Below are positions 45,215-56,192 of a stretch of DNA of 64,000 nucleotides, piece by piece. Made by a program: the position numbers and the translations under genes. Source of the DNA: Aurifilum marmelostoma. Its lineage: Eukaryota > Ascomycota > Sordariomycetes > Diaporthales > Cryphonectriaceae. The notes under the pieces were generated by a model. That model made no database searches. It was not told the DNA's origin and saw only the letters and a list, made by a program, of their open reading frames with translations. The stretch is from contig JAMXSV010000005.1 in the NCBI GenBank assembly GCA_027559495.1, forward strand, positions 682,001-746,000, in the 5' to 3' direction. Positions within the stretch are counted from its first letter, which is position 1. Each line of letters opens with the position of its first letter.

Positions 45215-46984
45215 CTAGAGATCATGCCTGGCGTGCTTGCTCTTCATTCTTAGCCAGTGTCCATACTTGAACAATACAAAGGGAATCGGGATAAACACGA
45301 TGCTGAGGAAGCCCAGCAGCGAACTTGCCCAGTCGATGCCCAGCTTGGTGTACATGGCGTGCGCGAACAGTGGGAAGCCTGCGCCGACCATGCTTCGCAG
45401 GAAATCGTTGCCTGCCAGGACACTCGCGGCATAAGCTGGGTATGCATCCGACAGATAGTTTAAGACGGCATTGAAAAGCAGGAACGCGCCGACGCTGAAC
45501 CATGATGTGCCGATGATGGGCACGATCCAATGGATCTGCGGCTGGCTTGTCCAACCAAACCAGAACAGACAGATGGGGAGCGCGAAGGCTCCCACAAAGG
45601 CTGGTGGTAGACGCCATTCCGGTGTCAGCTCGCCGTTGTCGTTGAACTTGGGCTCGATGTAGCGATGATGGTACCAGAACATCGGAGGAGCCACGACAAA
45701 GACCCCAATCAGCAGGCCGAGGTACGCCAGCCCCAGCGTTCCCAGGCTAAAATGATACAAGTCGATAAAGACGATGGGAAAACTTTCGAACCAGATATAA
45801 AGCAGGCCGTACACGAGTGCGATGTACATATCCAGGGCAAACACGATCGGCTCCGTGAAGAGCAGGCTGAAGGGCCGAACCAGCGTCATGGTCAAGATGT
45901 CTTTGCTTGTCATGCCCTGTCCGACCAGCTCAGGCTCGCTGATGAGCTTGTCATTGCCTGTCAGTTTGCGCAGGCGCCGGGTTCGCCGGTAGAGGATATT
46001 TGCGGATGATGTCTCTGGGAGGAAGAACACAAGGACGACAAGGCAGAAGCCCGAGAGCCACATGAGCTCCCAGATGGCCCAGGTCCAGCCTTTGGCCTCC
46101 ACGGCGAACCCGCCTACCAGGGGACCCACGGTCGGTCCACACACGGCTCCGATGCCCCAGACCGCAAGTCCGTACGTCCTCTTGGAGGGAGTGTACATGT
46201 CACCGATGCTAGCGCCACCTGTCGCGAGAGAAGGACTGCCGATGAATCCCGTCAGGAACCGGAAGGCCAAGAGCATGCCAAAGTTGACAGCCAGCGCCGT
46301 TGGCACCTGCAGCACCACAAACAGCGCGAGTGTGATAATGTACACCGGGTTTCGGCCGATCTGGGGGATCTCCGACAGGGGCGCCCAGATCATGGGACCC
46401 ACGGCGTAACCGGCGACGAAGAGAGTCAGACCCAGCGTTGCGGCGACCAGCGACACGCCGAAGACGGCCTGGACATCTGTGAGACCAGCGGAAAATATGG
46501 CACTGCCGATGTACACGGAGAAGGTGAGGAAGCAGATCTCGAAGGTGACAAAGAACTTCTTGGGCCGAGACCAGTTTTGAGGATTCTGGAGGTCGTTTGT
46601 TTGTCAGTCTGTGGGTTTCCTCACATTGTTTCACTCGTATATTGGGACAAAAAGGACGGAACTGACAGCTGGATCATCAGGTCCGTACCAGTCCACGACA
46701 TGTACGTCCTTGCCCTTCTCAGGGTCGACGTATTGACGAGATTTTCCTTGAATGGCATCCTGCGAGTTGTTCCGGGCACCGAGATAGCTGGAGGAAGACG
46801 AGTTGTCGGGTCCTGTCTCTGGCGGCTCCGTCTTTCCGTGCAAGCCCATATTCGTGGACTTCTCGTCGTTGACATAGCGGTTCCATAGTGACGAGTCAAC
46901 CTCTTCGGGATATTTGAAGACTCGGCCGCCCGTGACGAGACGGCAGCACTGCCCGAAGAAAGACTCGCGAATAGTGTCGATCAT
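45215..46984 (-). CDS. MFS drug:H+ antiporter (DHA1 family)
   Basis: Plasma-membrane exporter of small toxic molecules. Exon 1 (46984-46667) encodes a 106-residue cytosolic tail; exon 2 (46585-45215) starts NPQNWSRPKK, the usual entry to helix 1; 562 residues. Twelve membrane segments can be read. DHA1 landmarks are GYAVGPMIWAPLSEIPQIGRN in helix 2 and its loop (motif A), FIGSPSLATGGASIGDMY, and the helix-5 antiporter motif in VCGPTVGPLVGGFAVEAKGW. The central loop holds SANILYRRTRRLRKLTG. The resemblance is to the Flr1/Mdr1-type caffeine/benomyl resistance branch. No cluster genes are adjacent, so a general drug-efflux role is the simplest reading. Substrate unknown. Confidence 0.92.
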
Positions 46985-48767
46985 GATGCTCGAGTGGTGT
47001 GGCTCTATACCGCCGCTCCCATGTACAGAAACAACTTCTCAGGCTGGGCCGAAGGGCGATAATCAGTGTGACACAGGCAATCAAACTAGCAGTGATGGCT
47101 AGAACAACAGCATCACGGAGCAGAATAATGAACATCGAGTCAATATAACTACAAAGTGATCAAACGTCTGGCCTACTTCTAGAGCGTCATGGACTTTGGG
47201 GCCCAGCATGAACAACACCTCGTGTCGGAACATAGCATGCTTCTTTTCCCTCGCAGTCGGATCGATCCGCACTCCGTGGTGTGTCCGAACAAGCCTAAAT
47301 ACCGGCTCGTTGGCAGCGATGGGCCACTCGATCTGCGATGAAGATTTGACTCCTACTACCCTAGAGGCTGGGTGACTGACGTACGGCATTTGAGCCTCAG
47401 GGTCCAGATACTCGGACGAGGCCTATGATGTCTATGACGTTAGTGGGGTTCTCTGCCGTGTACTATAATAATAGCGCGCATCGTGGCCTTCTGGGAGTCA
47501 TGCTCTATCAGCAAAACAAGGCCAAACAAGATTGACAGCCATGTACCGCGAGACTTGGAACTTCTTGGCTTTGAGGTCTTTGTCACGAATCCCTGTATCG
47601 TCATTCTCAGGCTCCAAGCGAATCTGGGTCAAACATTAACCACTCGGATCAAGGAGCGTCATGATGGTTCAGGAAAGAACACCCTAAATATGCTCAAACA
47701 CGAAGGTGATACTTGTAGATATGCTTGTTGACACAGAAGAGGCGCAGTTGAAGCTCAACGCAGCCATCTTTTTCTGAACCTTGTGCTATCATGGTGTCCA
47801 GACGGGCACATGCGGCATCGTCTGAAGCTGTCACCTGAGGTATGGTGAATATATACAGTAAATGGTTCGTGACTTGCAACTCGTCCCAAATTTTCGGTTC
47901 TGTGCGGAACTATAGTGTTGAATGGGTTTCGTCATGACAGGCTTAGCCACAGAGTGGACAGAAGGTTACTATTGCAGAACCTTTTTTTCTTCTTCGTTGA
48001 TTACTCTGTGCTCACGGCCTGGAAAGCATCAAGACAGCACCTCGGCATCGCCGGAAGCCACCAGAGTTTATGAAGCAATGCTATTATGCGATGGCCTTGT
48101 TATCCAAGTACTTGAGCTGTCTGGAAGCAGACCAGGACAAACACACCATCGCCTGCTTGATCGGTAAGCAGGTAGGAACGGATTAATTACATGTTGGGGC
48201 GCTGGGCGTTTATCCCTTCAAAATTGGCCTTGATGCGCTACAGTCGTGCTTACCCCAAATGGGCTGCTCTCAATGGCTTATGCCAGAGTCCGAAACAAAT
48301 TACAGGACTGGGGCACAAATGCTCCGGCCCGATTCAACGCCTGGATTTGCTAGGCTGGGCTGGACGAGGTGTGATGGTTGAAACCCCTGTTCTGCTGCAC
48401 CCATTGGCTCCGGCATTTATATGCACCAGCTGCAGCCTGCCAATCTGGTGGTAAATTTGCCCGCCTGAACAGCCAAACGGGCAGCTCTTTGTTGGCCACC
48501 GGGTCAGACATGAAACTACACTGTACTGCGCTGTTGGCGATCAGCATGGACGGCCGGATCCTCATTTGTGATGACAGCCACGATTCGCCCCAAAGAAACA
48601 ATGGGAACGGGGGCGTTCGGTGAAGGCCCTCCCAGGCTGATATTAGATGAATTCACCAGATATTTATTCATTCATGGCGCCCTTGATGACAGCCCGAGTT
48701 CCATCATGTGTTCTTGTCCTCCGACCCGTAAATAAATCATCTTGAGAGACCCAGCAGTTGGAATTCT
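46985..48767. other. Gap of 1.8 kb; one doubtful minus-strand frame
   Basis: Promoter region of the MFS gene and upstream of the Ser/Thr-rich gene. A minus-strand frame at 47389-47099 reads like protein for about 60 residues but has no start context, domain or splice partners, so I do not call it. Nothing else seen. Confidence 0.45.
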
Positions 48768-49478
48768 GTGGAAATGGAGTTTGTGAAGGTCACGACGGTC
48801 TCGACGGTCGCGTCTCCAGGCCAGACGCTCTACATCATCGACTCGATATACGATTCGCAGTACAGCCCGGCCCAGACAGGAGGCCTAGGTGACGGCCTCG
48901 ACTCGTACATTACTTACACGACCACGTCCACAGTCGGCGGCGCAGGCGCAACATCGGGTGCAGCGACAACGACAACGTCTTCTATCCCGATGTCGACCTC
49001 TGCGGCAAACGTGTCACCCAGCAGCACGAGCATTGCGTCCAGCAGCCCGACCGCCATTCCTAGCAGCAACGAAGCGACTAGTTCCAGCTCGAATGCCATC
49101 ATTTCTAGCAGCACCCCAATCCTCCCCAGCAACGGGACTTTGAGCGCTACGGGCGCTGCCACCTCAGCAGGCTCCGCTGCTGCAACGACCCTGTCCCAGC
49201 CGACTGGCGGGAACGTCGCTACGTCCAGTGAGAACCCGCCATTCTCCCCCTCACCCTTGCTTGTCGCCAGTCCACTCTCTTGTTCCACGTCCTTCTCTGA
49301 CTTTTGTGAATCTCTAGCGTCTACAGTACTCCCGAGCACAACTTCGGCAGCCTCAAGCTCATCGACGGTGGCTACCAGCGCGGGAGCCGGCCTAAGCTCG
49401 ACGACCGCTGGGGCGAATCCGCTGCTGTTCTTATCGCTCCTCACCCTTGTCATGTTCCACCGACGTTTGTATCAATAG
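48768..49478 (+). CDS. Ser/Thr-rich probable GPI-anchored cell-wall protein (5' end uncertain)
   Basis: Composition is strongly Ser/Thr/Ala through most of the chain, expected to be heavily O-glycosylated. The C terminus has a small-residue omega region (TAGAN) followed by a hydrophobic tail PLLFLSLLTLVMF, the layout of a GPI signal. The frame starts MEMEFVKVTTVSTVASPGQTL without a signal peptide, so a first exon carrying one is probably missing upstream. A 90-nt segment, 49228-49317, has good splice borders (GTGAGA..CTCTAG). It interrupts the Ser/Thr-rich pattern with the only Cys, Phe and Pro-rich residues of the middle, and removal leaves the frame intact. It is probably an intron; the spliced frame is 206 residues, unspliced 236. 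No catalytic domain. Confidence 0.65.
   Translation: MEMEFVKVTTVSTVASPGQTLYIIDSIYDSQYSPAQTGGLGDGLDSYITYTTTSTVGGAGATSGAATTTTSSIPMSTSAANVSPSSTSIASSSPTAIPSSNEATSSSSNAIISSSTPILPSNGTLSATGAATSAGSAAATTLSQPTGGNVATSSENPPFSPSPLLVASPLSCSTSFSDFCESLASTVLPSTTSAASSSSTVATSAGAGLSSTTAGANPLLFLSLLTLVMFHRRLYQ
49228..49317 (+). other. Probable 90-nt in-frame intron
   Basis: GTGAGA donor after ACGTCCA, pyrimidine-rich 3' half and CTCTAG acceptor. Splicing gives S-T-S-T-V-L-P at the junction, restoring the surrounding Ser/Thr bias. The length is divisible by three and there is no in-frame stop, so retention would yield a viable longer product. Confidence 0.65.
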
Positions 49479-50173
49479 GCTTGGGGGCCTGGACATTATA
49501 CGCGAGCGAGTCAGAATGGGGTCATTCGGGCCAATGAAGATCATTATGTTTTCTTGTGGAACATGAATTCCCTTACCATCGAAAATTTGTACATATTGCC
49601 TTAAGAATACACATAAATCAAATGAAAGTCAAGCGCATCGTGCGTTCAGGAAAAATAGACGGTACATCTTCAACGGCGAGGTGGGTCGCTGAACCATTAC
49701 CTGGTTAAACCCCCCCCCCTCCAAAAAAAAAGACCTGGTGTGTTTGTTATCGCCGATGAGAACAGCTCATGATACCGATCTTCTAGAAGAAAACAAGGCC
49801 TGAATTTCGATATCGAAAGAACTTCGCATACAAGTAGGTTCGGAATGAACAATGAAAGAGTAATTCTACTCGTAACAGAACACGCATGACGGATATTGAG
49901 GTTCGCTCCGGGGCCATGCTGCGGAATCAAGGGATGCATTATCAATCTAGTGGGTGATATGCTGCTGCACAGTACCGTATTTACTTTATGATGTAAGTCA
50001 AGCAAGCCACCCAGCCCCGCTCGCGGAATCACCGCAAACAACCGCAAACCATTCGACTCGGTCCATATTGAAGTCCTCATCAGAACTGCAACGTCGACAG
50101 ATCACGTGTGTTGACAAGCAGTCAACACTGAACAGCGTGACCATTATTCAGCCACAGTCCATCCAAGCAAAAC

Positions 50174-50953
50174 ATGCCGACAGCCTTGATCGTGGGTGGC
50201 CACGGCAGAGTCGCCCAGCTCATCACCAAGCAGCTCGTCGCCGCACAAGACCCGGCGCCTTACACCGTCCACAGTATCATCCGCAGCGAGGACCAGGCTG
50301 CCGAGATTGAAAAACTCGGGGCCTTCCCGACCGTTCAAGATGTCGAAAAGGCAACCGTGCCCGAGCTGCTGACCACGCTGAGTCGCGTCAAGCCGCAGGT
50401 CGTCATCTGGGCCGCTGGGGCGGGCTACGGCTCCCCGCCCGACAGGATTGACGCCGTCGACCACCAGGCGGCTGTCAAGGTGATGGACGCCCTTGCCATC
50501 GCCTCTGGCGCGGGAGATTGCGGGAAGCGCCTCATCAGCATCAGTGCACTGGACGTCAGGGACCGTGAGAATAAGCCGGTGCCGAGCTGGTACGACAAGG
50601 ACGACGAGAAACGCAGCGAGGGGCTGTGGAAGGCAATCGGCCCCTTCATGGAGGCCAAGTACAAGGCAGACAGAGAATTGAGGACAGGCAACGACAAGCG
50701 AGGTCTGGAGTACACGATGGTCAGGCCGGGCGGTCTCAGCAACGAGGCGGGAACCGGCTTTGTGAGCGCTGGCAAGGTGCACTTGGGGAATATGGTGACG
50801 AGGGAGGATGTTTCCAAGGTTGTGGTCTCTTGTATCGATGTGTCAGAGACTATAGGGCTTGCCTTTGATGTCGTCGGGGGAAACGATCCGATTACTGAGG
50901 CCGTGAAAGAAGCGGCCCACAGCCGAGCTGATGCTTTTGAGGGATACTACTGA
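50174..50953 (+). CDS. Atypical SDR / NAD(P)-binding NmrA-like protein
   Basis: Single exon, 259 residues. Rossmann start ALIVGGHGRVAQLITKQLV carries the G-x-x-G-x-x-A loop of atypical SDRs. VVIWAAGAGYG, LISISALDV and the Y-x-x-x-K-like MEAKYKADREL follow, then YTMVRPGGLSNEAGTG as in the SDR5/NAD-dependent epimerase-like group. Proteins of this group act as small reductases or as redox-sensing regulators; which applies here cannot be told. Cytosolic. It is followed after about 660 bp by an MFS gene in the same direction, with no evidence of co-function. Confidence 0.85.
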   Translation: MPTALIVGGHGRVAQLITKQLVAAQDPAPYTVHSIIRSEDQAAEIEKLGAFPTVQDVEKATVPELLTTLSRVKPQVVIWAAGAGYGSPPDRIDAVDHQAAVKVMDALAIASGAGDCGKRLISISALDVRDRENKPVPSWYDKDDEKRSEGLWKAIGPFMEAKYKADRELRTGNDKRGLEYTMVRPGGLSNEAGTGFVSAGKVHLGNMVTREDVSKVVVSCIDVSETIGLAFDVVGGNDPITEAVKEAAHSRADAFEGYY

Positions 50954-51614
50954 TGAGGATGTTGGCTAGGCTACTGACAAGTTAATCAACAAAGTTGTCT
51001 CGGTTGAAGAGGGGCCAAGACATCAATGCCTCTGTTGGACAAGTGTTTCTTACTTGTGAGTTGTGGAAGACTGGCCGGAACGGTTATCAAGTGTCAGGAA
51101 TGAGCAGGATGGCAGAGGGGTAGCGTGAAGACGCCTCCCTATCAGCCCCGTCATGTATCAAGACCTGCTCCATGATTTAATTCGCAATATCGCGTGGTGA
51201 GAAGCAGGAAGAGGGGTTACTGAAAGCACTAGGCATGCAGCTATCATGATACAATCAACTTAACCATCTCAGCGGATGAGGATCTAAGCACTAGAAATAT
51301 GCCGGAATGTCTGCACGAGTTTATTTGCTTGTGATCACTGGAGGTCACTGGACGATAAAGAACTCCTGATTTGATTCTCTGGATCACTACTGCATTGCCA
51401 AGGCACCCACGTACTCTTGGGGTCGTTGGGGATAATAGGCCGGCATTTATTAAAATGACGAACAAGTGATGGCACAAGATGTAACGCCCCTCGAGAGGGG
51501 TTATTTAATTCATCCGCTACCCACATTGAAAATCTTAGCCATCTCCAAAAAAACAATTGACAAGTGACATCTCCTGAGTCCTCCTCATGATCATTGTTTG
51601 CAATACCTCACGCA
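50954..51614. other. Intergenic, nothing recognised
   Basis: About 660 bp between the SDR and MFS genes. No coding frame with start, domain or splice logic, and no repeats of note. Confidence 0.5.
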
Positions 51615-53664
51615 ATGCCTTTCGGAATCATCGACGTGGACACCAAGGACGGCAGCCCTGGACATTTACCAGGAACCGAGCTTCTCCTCGGCGATCAGCT
51701 TGTAGCCCTCAGCAGTTCTGCCGAGACCACACATTTGAAGAAGATTACTCACAGGGTAGTTAAATCCAGAAGACTGACACTAGATGGTCTAAGACAGTAG
51801 CAGAACGCTGAATGGGTATACTCTCAGGGTGTTGAGACCGTCCTTATTCCTCAGCCATCCGAAAGCGATGCGAACGATCCATTGGTAGGTTTTGGGCTGG
51901 CTGTCACAAATGAGCGGCTCTGGATCTCGAGATGCTGACGAGTGACTGAAAAAGCTTTGGGCAAACTGGCAGAAAGAAGCAGCCTTCTGGGCCATCTTCC
52001 TCAATGCCATCATATTCGCCATCTTGCCAGGCCCAATCATAGCACCAGCCACTTATGCTCTAGCCCCGACTCTGGGTGTCACTCTCACAGACGTCGCCAG
52101 GCTCTCGGGCTACCAGCTCCTGTTGGTAGCCGCTCTCGGGTGAGAAAAGACTCCTCCTCTCCCTTTTGTGCACAACAAGCGAGGTGTGGAAGGCACTCGA
52201 TGAGGGGCTAAATGCTGCTCCAGGCCTATAGTATCAGTGCTCGCGCAAAAATACGGCAAAAGGCCCCAATTCCTCTTTGCATCGGCAGCCGGAACCCTCG
52301 GCACGATTATCTGTATTGTCGGGTCTCAGGAGTCACGCTACAACACTCTGCTTGCAGGTCGGATGATCCAGGGGCTCGGAGTGACGGCCTGGGAGAGTCT
52401 TTCACTTGCTGCCGTGGGTGACATGTTCTACCTTCACGAGCGAGGTTGGCGGACGGCTGTGATCGTTTGCTCCCTGGCCTGCATGGCTTCGATGGTTTCT
52501 CTCATCAGCGGCGTCATGACGCAGAATCTGGGCTACCGCAATCTTTTTGTTGCCGAGCTGCCCTTCGACGTTGCTGGCCTGGCGGCCACCATCGTCCTTG
52601 TACCTGAAACGCAGTTCATCCGGCCGACCAGTCCTCGGGTAGTAGCAGTCGAGCCCGGTTCGCAAGGCTACAGTGACAAGAACGAGAAGGGGAATGCGGA
52701 GCACATTGGCGATGTACGTGCAGCAGGAGGGTCGCACGCTACTCCTCGCAAGACGTACTTGGAGCGGCTGAAACCTTGGTCTGGAGTCAGCTTTACACAA
52801 AAGGGTGTCCTTCACCTGCTCGCCAAGATTTTCGTTCATCTTGTCAATCCCGCTGTATTCTGGATCCTCATGGTCAGCGCGGTCCTGGTGTCCATGTTTG
52901 TCGTCTCGGCGTACATTCTGGCACAAATATGGTCCGTCCCACCATACAATCTTGATATCGCAGAGAATGGGTACTTTTGGGCTGGAGCTCTCATCGGAGG
53001 CATACTTGCGGTCATCATAGGGCCCCTCTGCGACTGGTCTGCCAGATGGTTGGCGAAACTGAACAAAGGCATATTCGAAGCCGAGTTCCGCATTCCAGTC
53101 AATCTTCTTGGGGCCTTCTTCTGCTCTCTGGGATGGTTCCTGTTCATGTGGGTTGTTGACAACCCTCAACCACGTGGATACCTCCTGGGCTCTTTCTGCC
53201 ACGGCTGCGCTTGCTTCGGTATTTCTGTTCCGTCCACATCAGCCGGGCTGTATATCCTGTGAGTCTGGTCAATCATTAATTACGGCTTGAAATGTGCAAA
53301 ATAGTCACTAATTATCAATCCCTATTAAGTGATTCCTTCCCAGGACAAGCAACAGAAGTGTTTGTACTGCAGATGATGCTCAAGAACTTTTTATTCTACG
53401 GATTTTCAAACTTCATCAATACGTGGGCAGCCGAAGCCGGAGCAGGGGAAGTATTCCGAGTGTTTGGCATCGTGTCCGTCTCGCTGCTTGCGCTTTGTAT
53501 CCCCATGTGTAAGTCTGTCGCGTGCCTCTTTTGCTTCATCATGCACACTGTGTTCTCAACAACCCGTGTCTTCTGACCGATTCCCAGATGCCCTGGGCAA
53601 GTTAAACCGCAGGATGATGCACAGGCTGTACACCCAGAACAGGGTTTTCCGATCACTAAGCTAG
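51615..53664 (+). CDS. MFS transporter (DHA1, Hol1-like)
   Basis: Six exons fit phase throughout: 51615-51755, 51828-51884, 51955-52139, 52224-53258, 53330-53508 and 53588-53664, giving 557 residues. The N-terminal tail has the family pattern MPFGIIDVDTK, then PGTELLLGD and ETVLIPQPSESDANDPL. Helix 1 starts WQKEAAFWAIFLN. Further landmarks are YALAPTLGVTLTDVARLSGYQLLL, the motif-A-like loop KYGKRPQFLFAS, GRMIQGLGVTAWESL, and a long charged central loop with LERLKPWSG. The second half has helices through VSAVLVSMFVVSAYILAQ to the end. This group transports polyamines, cations, sugars or drugs; the substrate is not predictable. Exon 4 begins after CTCCAG at 52223, the only acceptor near it that keeps frame (LGPIVSVLAQKYG). 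Confidence 0.9.
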
Positions 53665-54630
53665 TCACTGGAATCTTCTGGTGTTACACTCGACACACGC
53701 CATGATGTAAATCTGCGCGCGCGAAGGGGGCCGCCATTATTGTGGGATACATCAGATAAGGCATGGGTCCTAGACTCACCGACTAAAAGGGAGAGGGGGG
53801 GGGGGGACACGACCAGGGGCGACTAGAGAGGGAGAACGAGAGGGTCCAGAAGGAACCTACACTTCACCGATTCTTGTTATACAAATGCAAAGTACACTAG
53901 AAACCCCTGGAAAGATCATAAAAGGGTCTCATATAGGACAAACTCGCAACGATTGCGATGTCCCATTTCTGGTTTGCAAATGAGAATACTCGTGTGCCTT
54001 TTCCACCCCGCACGTCATGGTGACTTTTGTTCGCTGAGAACCAGTGATTTGGTGGAAACCGGGGGTTGTGGTTGCAGCGGATGTAGGCGCGCGAACCATT
54101 TCCGAAACATCATTGACGGACTGACAAGTGGACAGGTCATCTGTGGGGTCCAAAGGGGTTATTCTCGACCAGGCTTGAGTCACCTTCTGAAGTTCAACCT
54201 CGCTGGGGTCACATGCGTGGCACCAGCTGTCTGGTCAGGTGTAAGGTGGACAGCAGCAGTGGCGGGAACGGCTACAACCTTGGAAATAAAGGACAAAAAT
54301 TTACCTGCGATGTAAGCGACGGTACTTTGCCTGCGTAGGCTCTACCCGCCTCAGGCGATGTACCTCTGCGGATGGGGGAGACACAGCCATAGATAGATAC
54401 TTAAGGTACGCAATCTAGCTAGACCATATTGCTGCCCAAACCTCACAAACAGAAAAGAACAAATAGACGGGAGAGACACGGGAGGCAGAGCCCGTCGGCA
54501 AAAGTCTTCTGATAATTATCTACTGGTCATCCTTCTTATTCTTGTGTTTCAATTACCACCCTTTCCTTGGTCAGGTACCAAGACAAAGCAATTTCGACAC
54601 GAGACAAGCAATCTCTCAACCTTCAAGGGA
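53665..54630. other. Intergenic; G10 run and purine-rich tract
   Basis: Contains a G10-type homopolymer near 53797-53806 in a GAGAGGG context. No supported gene. Confidence 0.5.
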
Positions 54631-54660
54631 GACACACGTACACACGCGCGCACACACGCA

Positions 54661-54731
<71 letters not shown>

Positions 54732-54742
54732 GTGCATACACA
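54631..54742 (+). repeat. (CA)n / (ACGC)n compound microsatellite
   Basis: ACAC and CGCACG units for about 110 bp, ending 25 bp before the ATG at 54768. All plus-strand frames stay open through it (His-Thr repeats), so conceptual translations starting upstream are artefacts. It lies in the presumed 5' UTR of the next gene. Confidence 0.9.
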
Positions 54743-54767
54743 GCGCCAGAGAGATAAGGGAGCCGCC

Positions 54768-56192
54768 ATGCAACATAAAGAAGGCCCGCCTGTCGATTTC
54801 CAGTGCCGCACATGCAGTCATTCCAAGCTCGACGACCCTGCCAAGTGCCGACAAGGTCGTGCATCACGCATCCGGAAGCGTGCATTGAAGTACTGCGTCC
54901 CTCGGTCTATTCGCATGACCAGCGGACTCAACGACAAGAACGCCCTCTTGCTCTCACTCAAACAACACGGTCGACACCTCATCGAAAAGATGACATTCCA
55001 GGTGCGGCCCATCAGGTCGCAGAACAACCCCGGCGAGCTGGTACAGGATGATGATGCTTCCATCCCTATCCTGTCGAGCGCCGCCCAGGAGCTTCTCAGT
55101 GGCAGCCTGACAGGGCCTGCCCTGACACAGATCGAGATCGAGTGCGACTTTGACCTCAAGACGGACGGCATGGCGCACTTTGAGGGAGAGGTCGAGCGGC
55201 TGTTCCTGCAGGCCAGGGACGAGGAGGGTCTGCTGCAGCTCGAGGCCGACGACCCCCGCAGACGACTGCTGGCGGACTCGTGGTCGGCGCTGGCGCTGAA
55301 CACGGCGGTCAGGGACTTGTCTGTCAACCGATTTGTACCTGTGTGGACATCAGCCTTTCACTGCACTGCCTTTCGTGATCTCCTGAGCCGGCTGGACAGC
55401 CTGCACATCAACATATTTGGCACAAAGAACGGCAACCGGCGCATCAACACTGTCCCGGCCTACCGCGACTCGTTGCAGTCCATCCTCAAGGTCCTCTTCC
55501 TCCACAGCAGCTCCCTGCAGAGCCTGTCGCTCCACGCCTCGCAGCACGCACCACTCGGATCCCGTGGCCACTACCACATTCCCCTTTCCCTCAAGGCCAC
55601 CCAGCTGCCACACCTCGAGCACCTCTCCATCCGGAACTGCTTCATTGGTTTCGAGCTGGCACACTTCATCAACAGCCACGCCAAGACCCTCGAGACCCTC
55701 GAGCTGCGCAACTGCTACAGCTACCGCAGCGCCGGTGCCACTGACGGCGAAGGCGGCATGACCTGGGCTGCCTTCCTCAGCATGATCACGCGGCCAGGCA
55801 TGAAACTGCGCCGCTTCGAGATCTTTGACGACTACATCCCCCTAACCATCGACGACCATCGGCTCGACAAGTACGACGTCGAAAAGGCCGACGAGCCAGA
55901 GGACGTCAAGAATGTGCGTCGAGCCCAGAAGACCAGACCCAAGACGAGACTGTTCCTGTATGGGTTCCTGCGCGAGTATTCTGGGGAGCTCTGGATGAAC
56001 AAGGAGGCCATCATCAGCTCCTTTGACGGTGAAGAGGACCAGGCGGCATTCGACGGTCTGATGAGAGTGATGGAGAGGAGGGACGTTGGTGGTGGAGAGG
56101 CTGCGCGTGAGAGCGGGGACGCTCACCAGTCGCCATCTTCAGAGAAATATTGCGCCGTTGGCTCAGCCGGAGTCATTGAGTTGCCAGCGTGA
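54768..56192 (+). CDS. Leu-rich (LRR/F-box-like) protein of unknown function
   Basis: Single exon from ATG 54768 in a good context (GCCGCCATG), 474 residues. The N terminus has C-x-x-C pairs (FQCRTCSH). The centre carries irregular leucine-rich repeats: ALTQIEIECDF, RDLLSRLDSLHINIFG, SLQSLSLHASQ, LPHLEHLSIRNCFIG and LETLELRNC. Such LRRs in fungi commonly follow an F-box, but I see no clear F-box here. The C-terminal part is charged (DKYDVEKADEPEDVKNVRRAQ) and ends in a low-complexity tail. No signal peptide or membrane segment. A later Met (residue about 50, MTSGLND) could be the true start if the first part is UTR. Role unknown; probably a protein-interaction scaffold. Confidence 0.65.
   Translation: MQHKEGPPVDFQCRTCSHSKLDDPAKCRQGRASRIRKRALKYCVPRSIRMTSGLNDKNALLLSLKQHGRHLIEKMTFQVRPIRSQNNPGELVQDDDASIPILSSAAQELLSGSLTGPALTQIEIECDFDLKTDGMAHFEGEVERLFLQARDEEGLLQLEADDPRRRLLADSWSALALNTAVRDLSVNRFVPVWTSAFHCTAFRDLLSRLDSLHINIFGTKNGNRRINTVPAYRDSLQSILKVLFLHSSSLQSLSLHASQHAPLGSRGHYHIPLSLKATQLPHLEHLSIRNCFIGFELAHFINSHAKTLETLELRNCYSYRSAGATDGEGGMTWAAFLSMITRPGMKLRRFEIFDDYIPLTIDDHRLDKYDVEKADEPEDVKNVRRAQKTRPKTRLFLYGFLREYSGELWMNKEAIISSFDGEEDQAAFDGLMRVMERRDVGGGEAARESGDAHQSPSSEKYCAVGSAGVIELPA

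Noticed and set aside
47099..47389. 96-residue minus-strand frame upstream of the MFS gene
   Set aside because: Some protein-like texture, but no start context, domain or supporting exons; may be a remnant.
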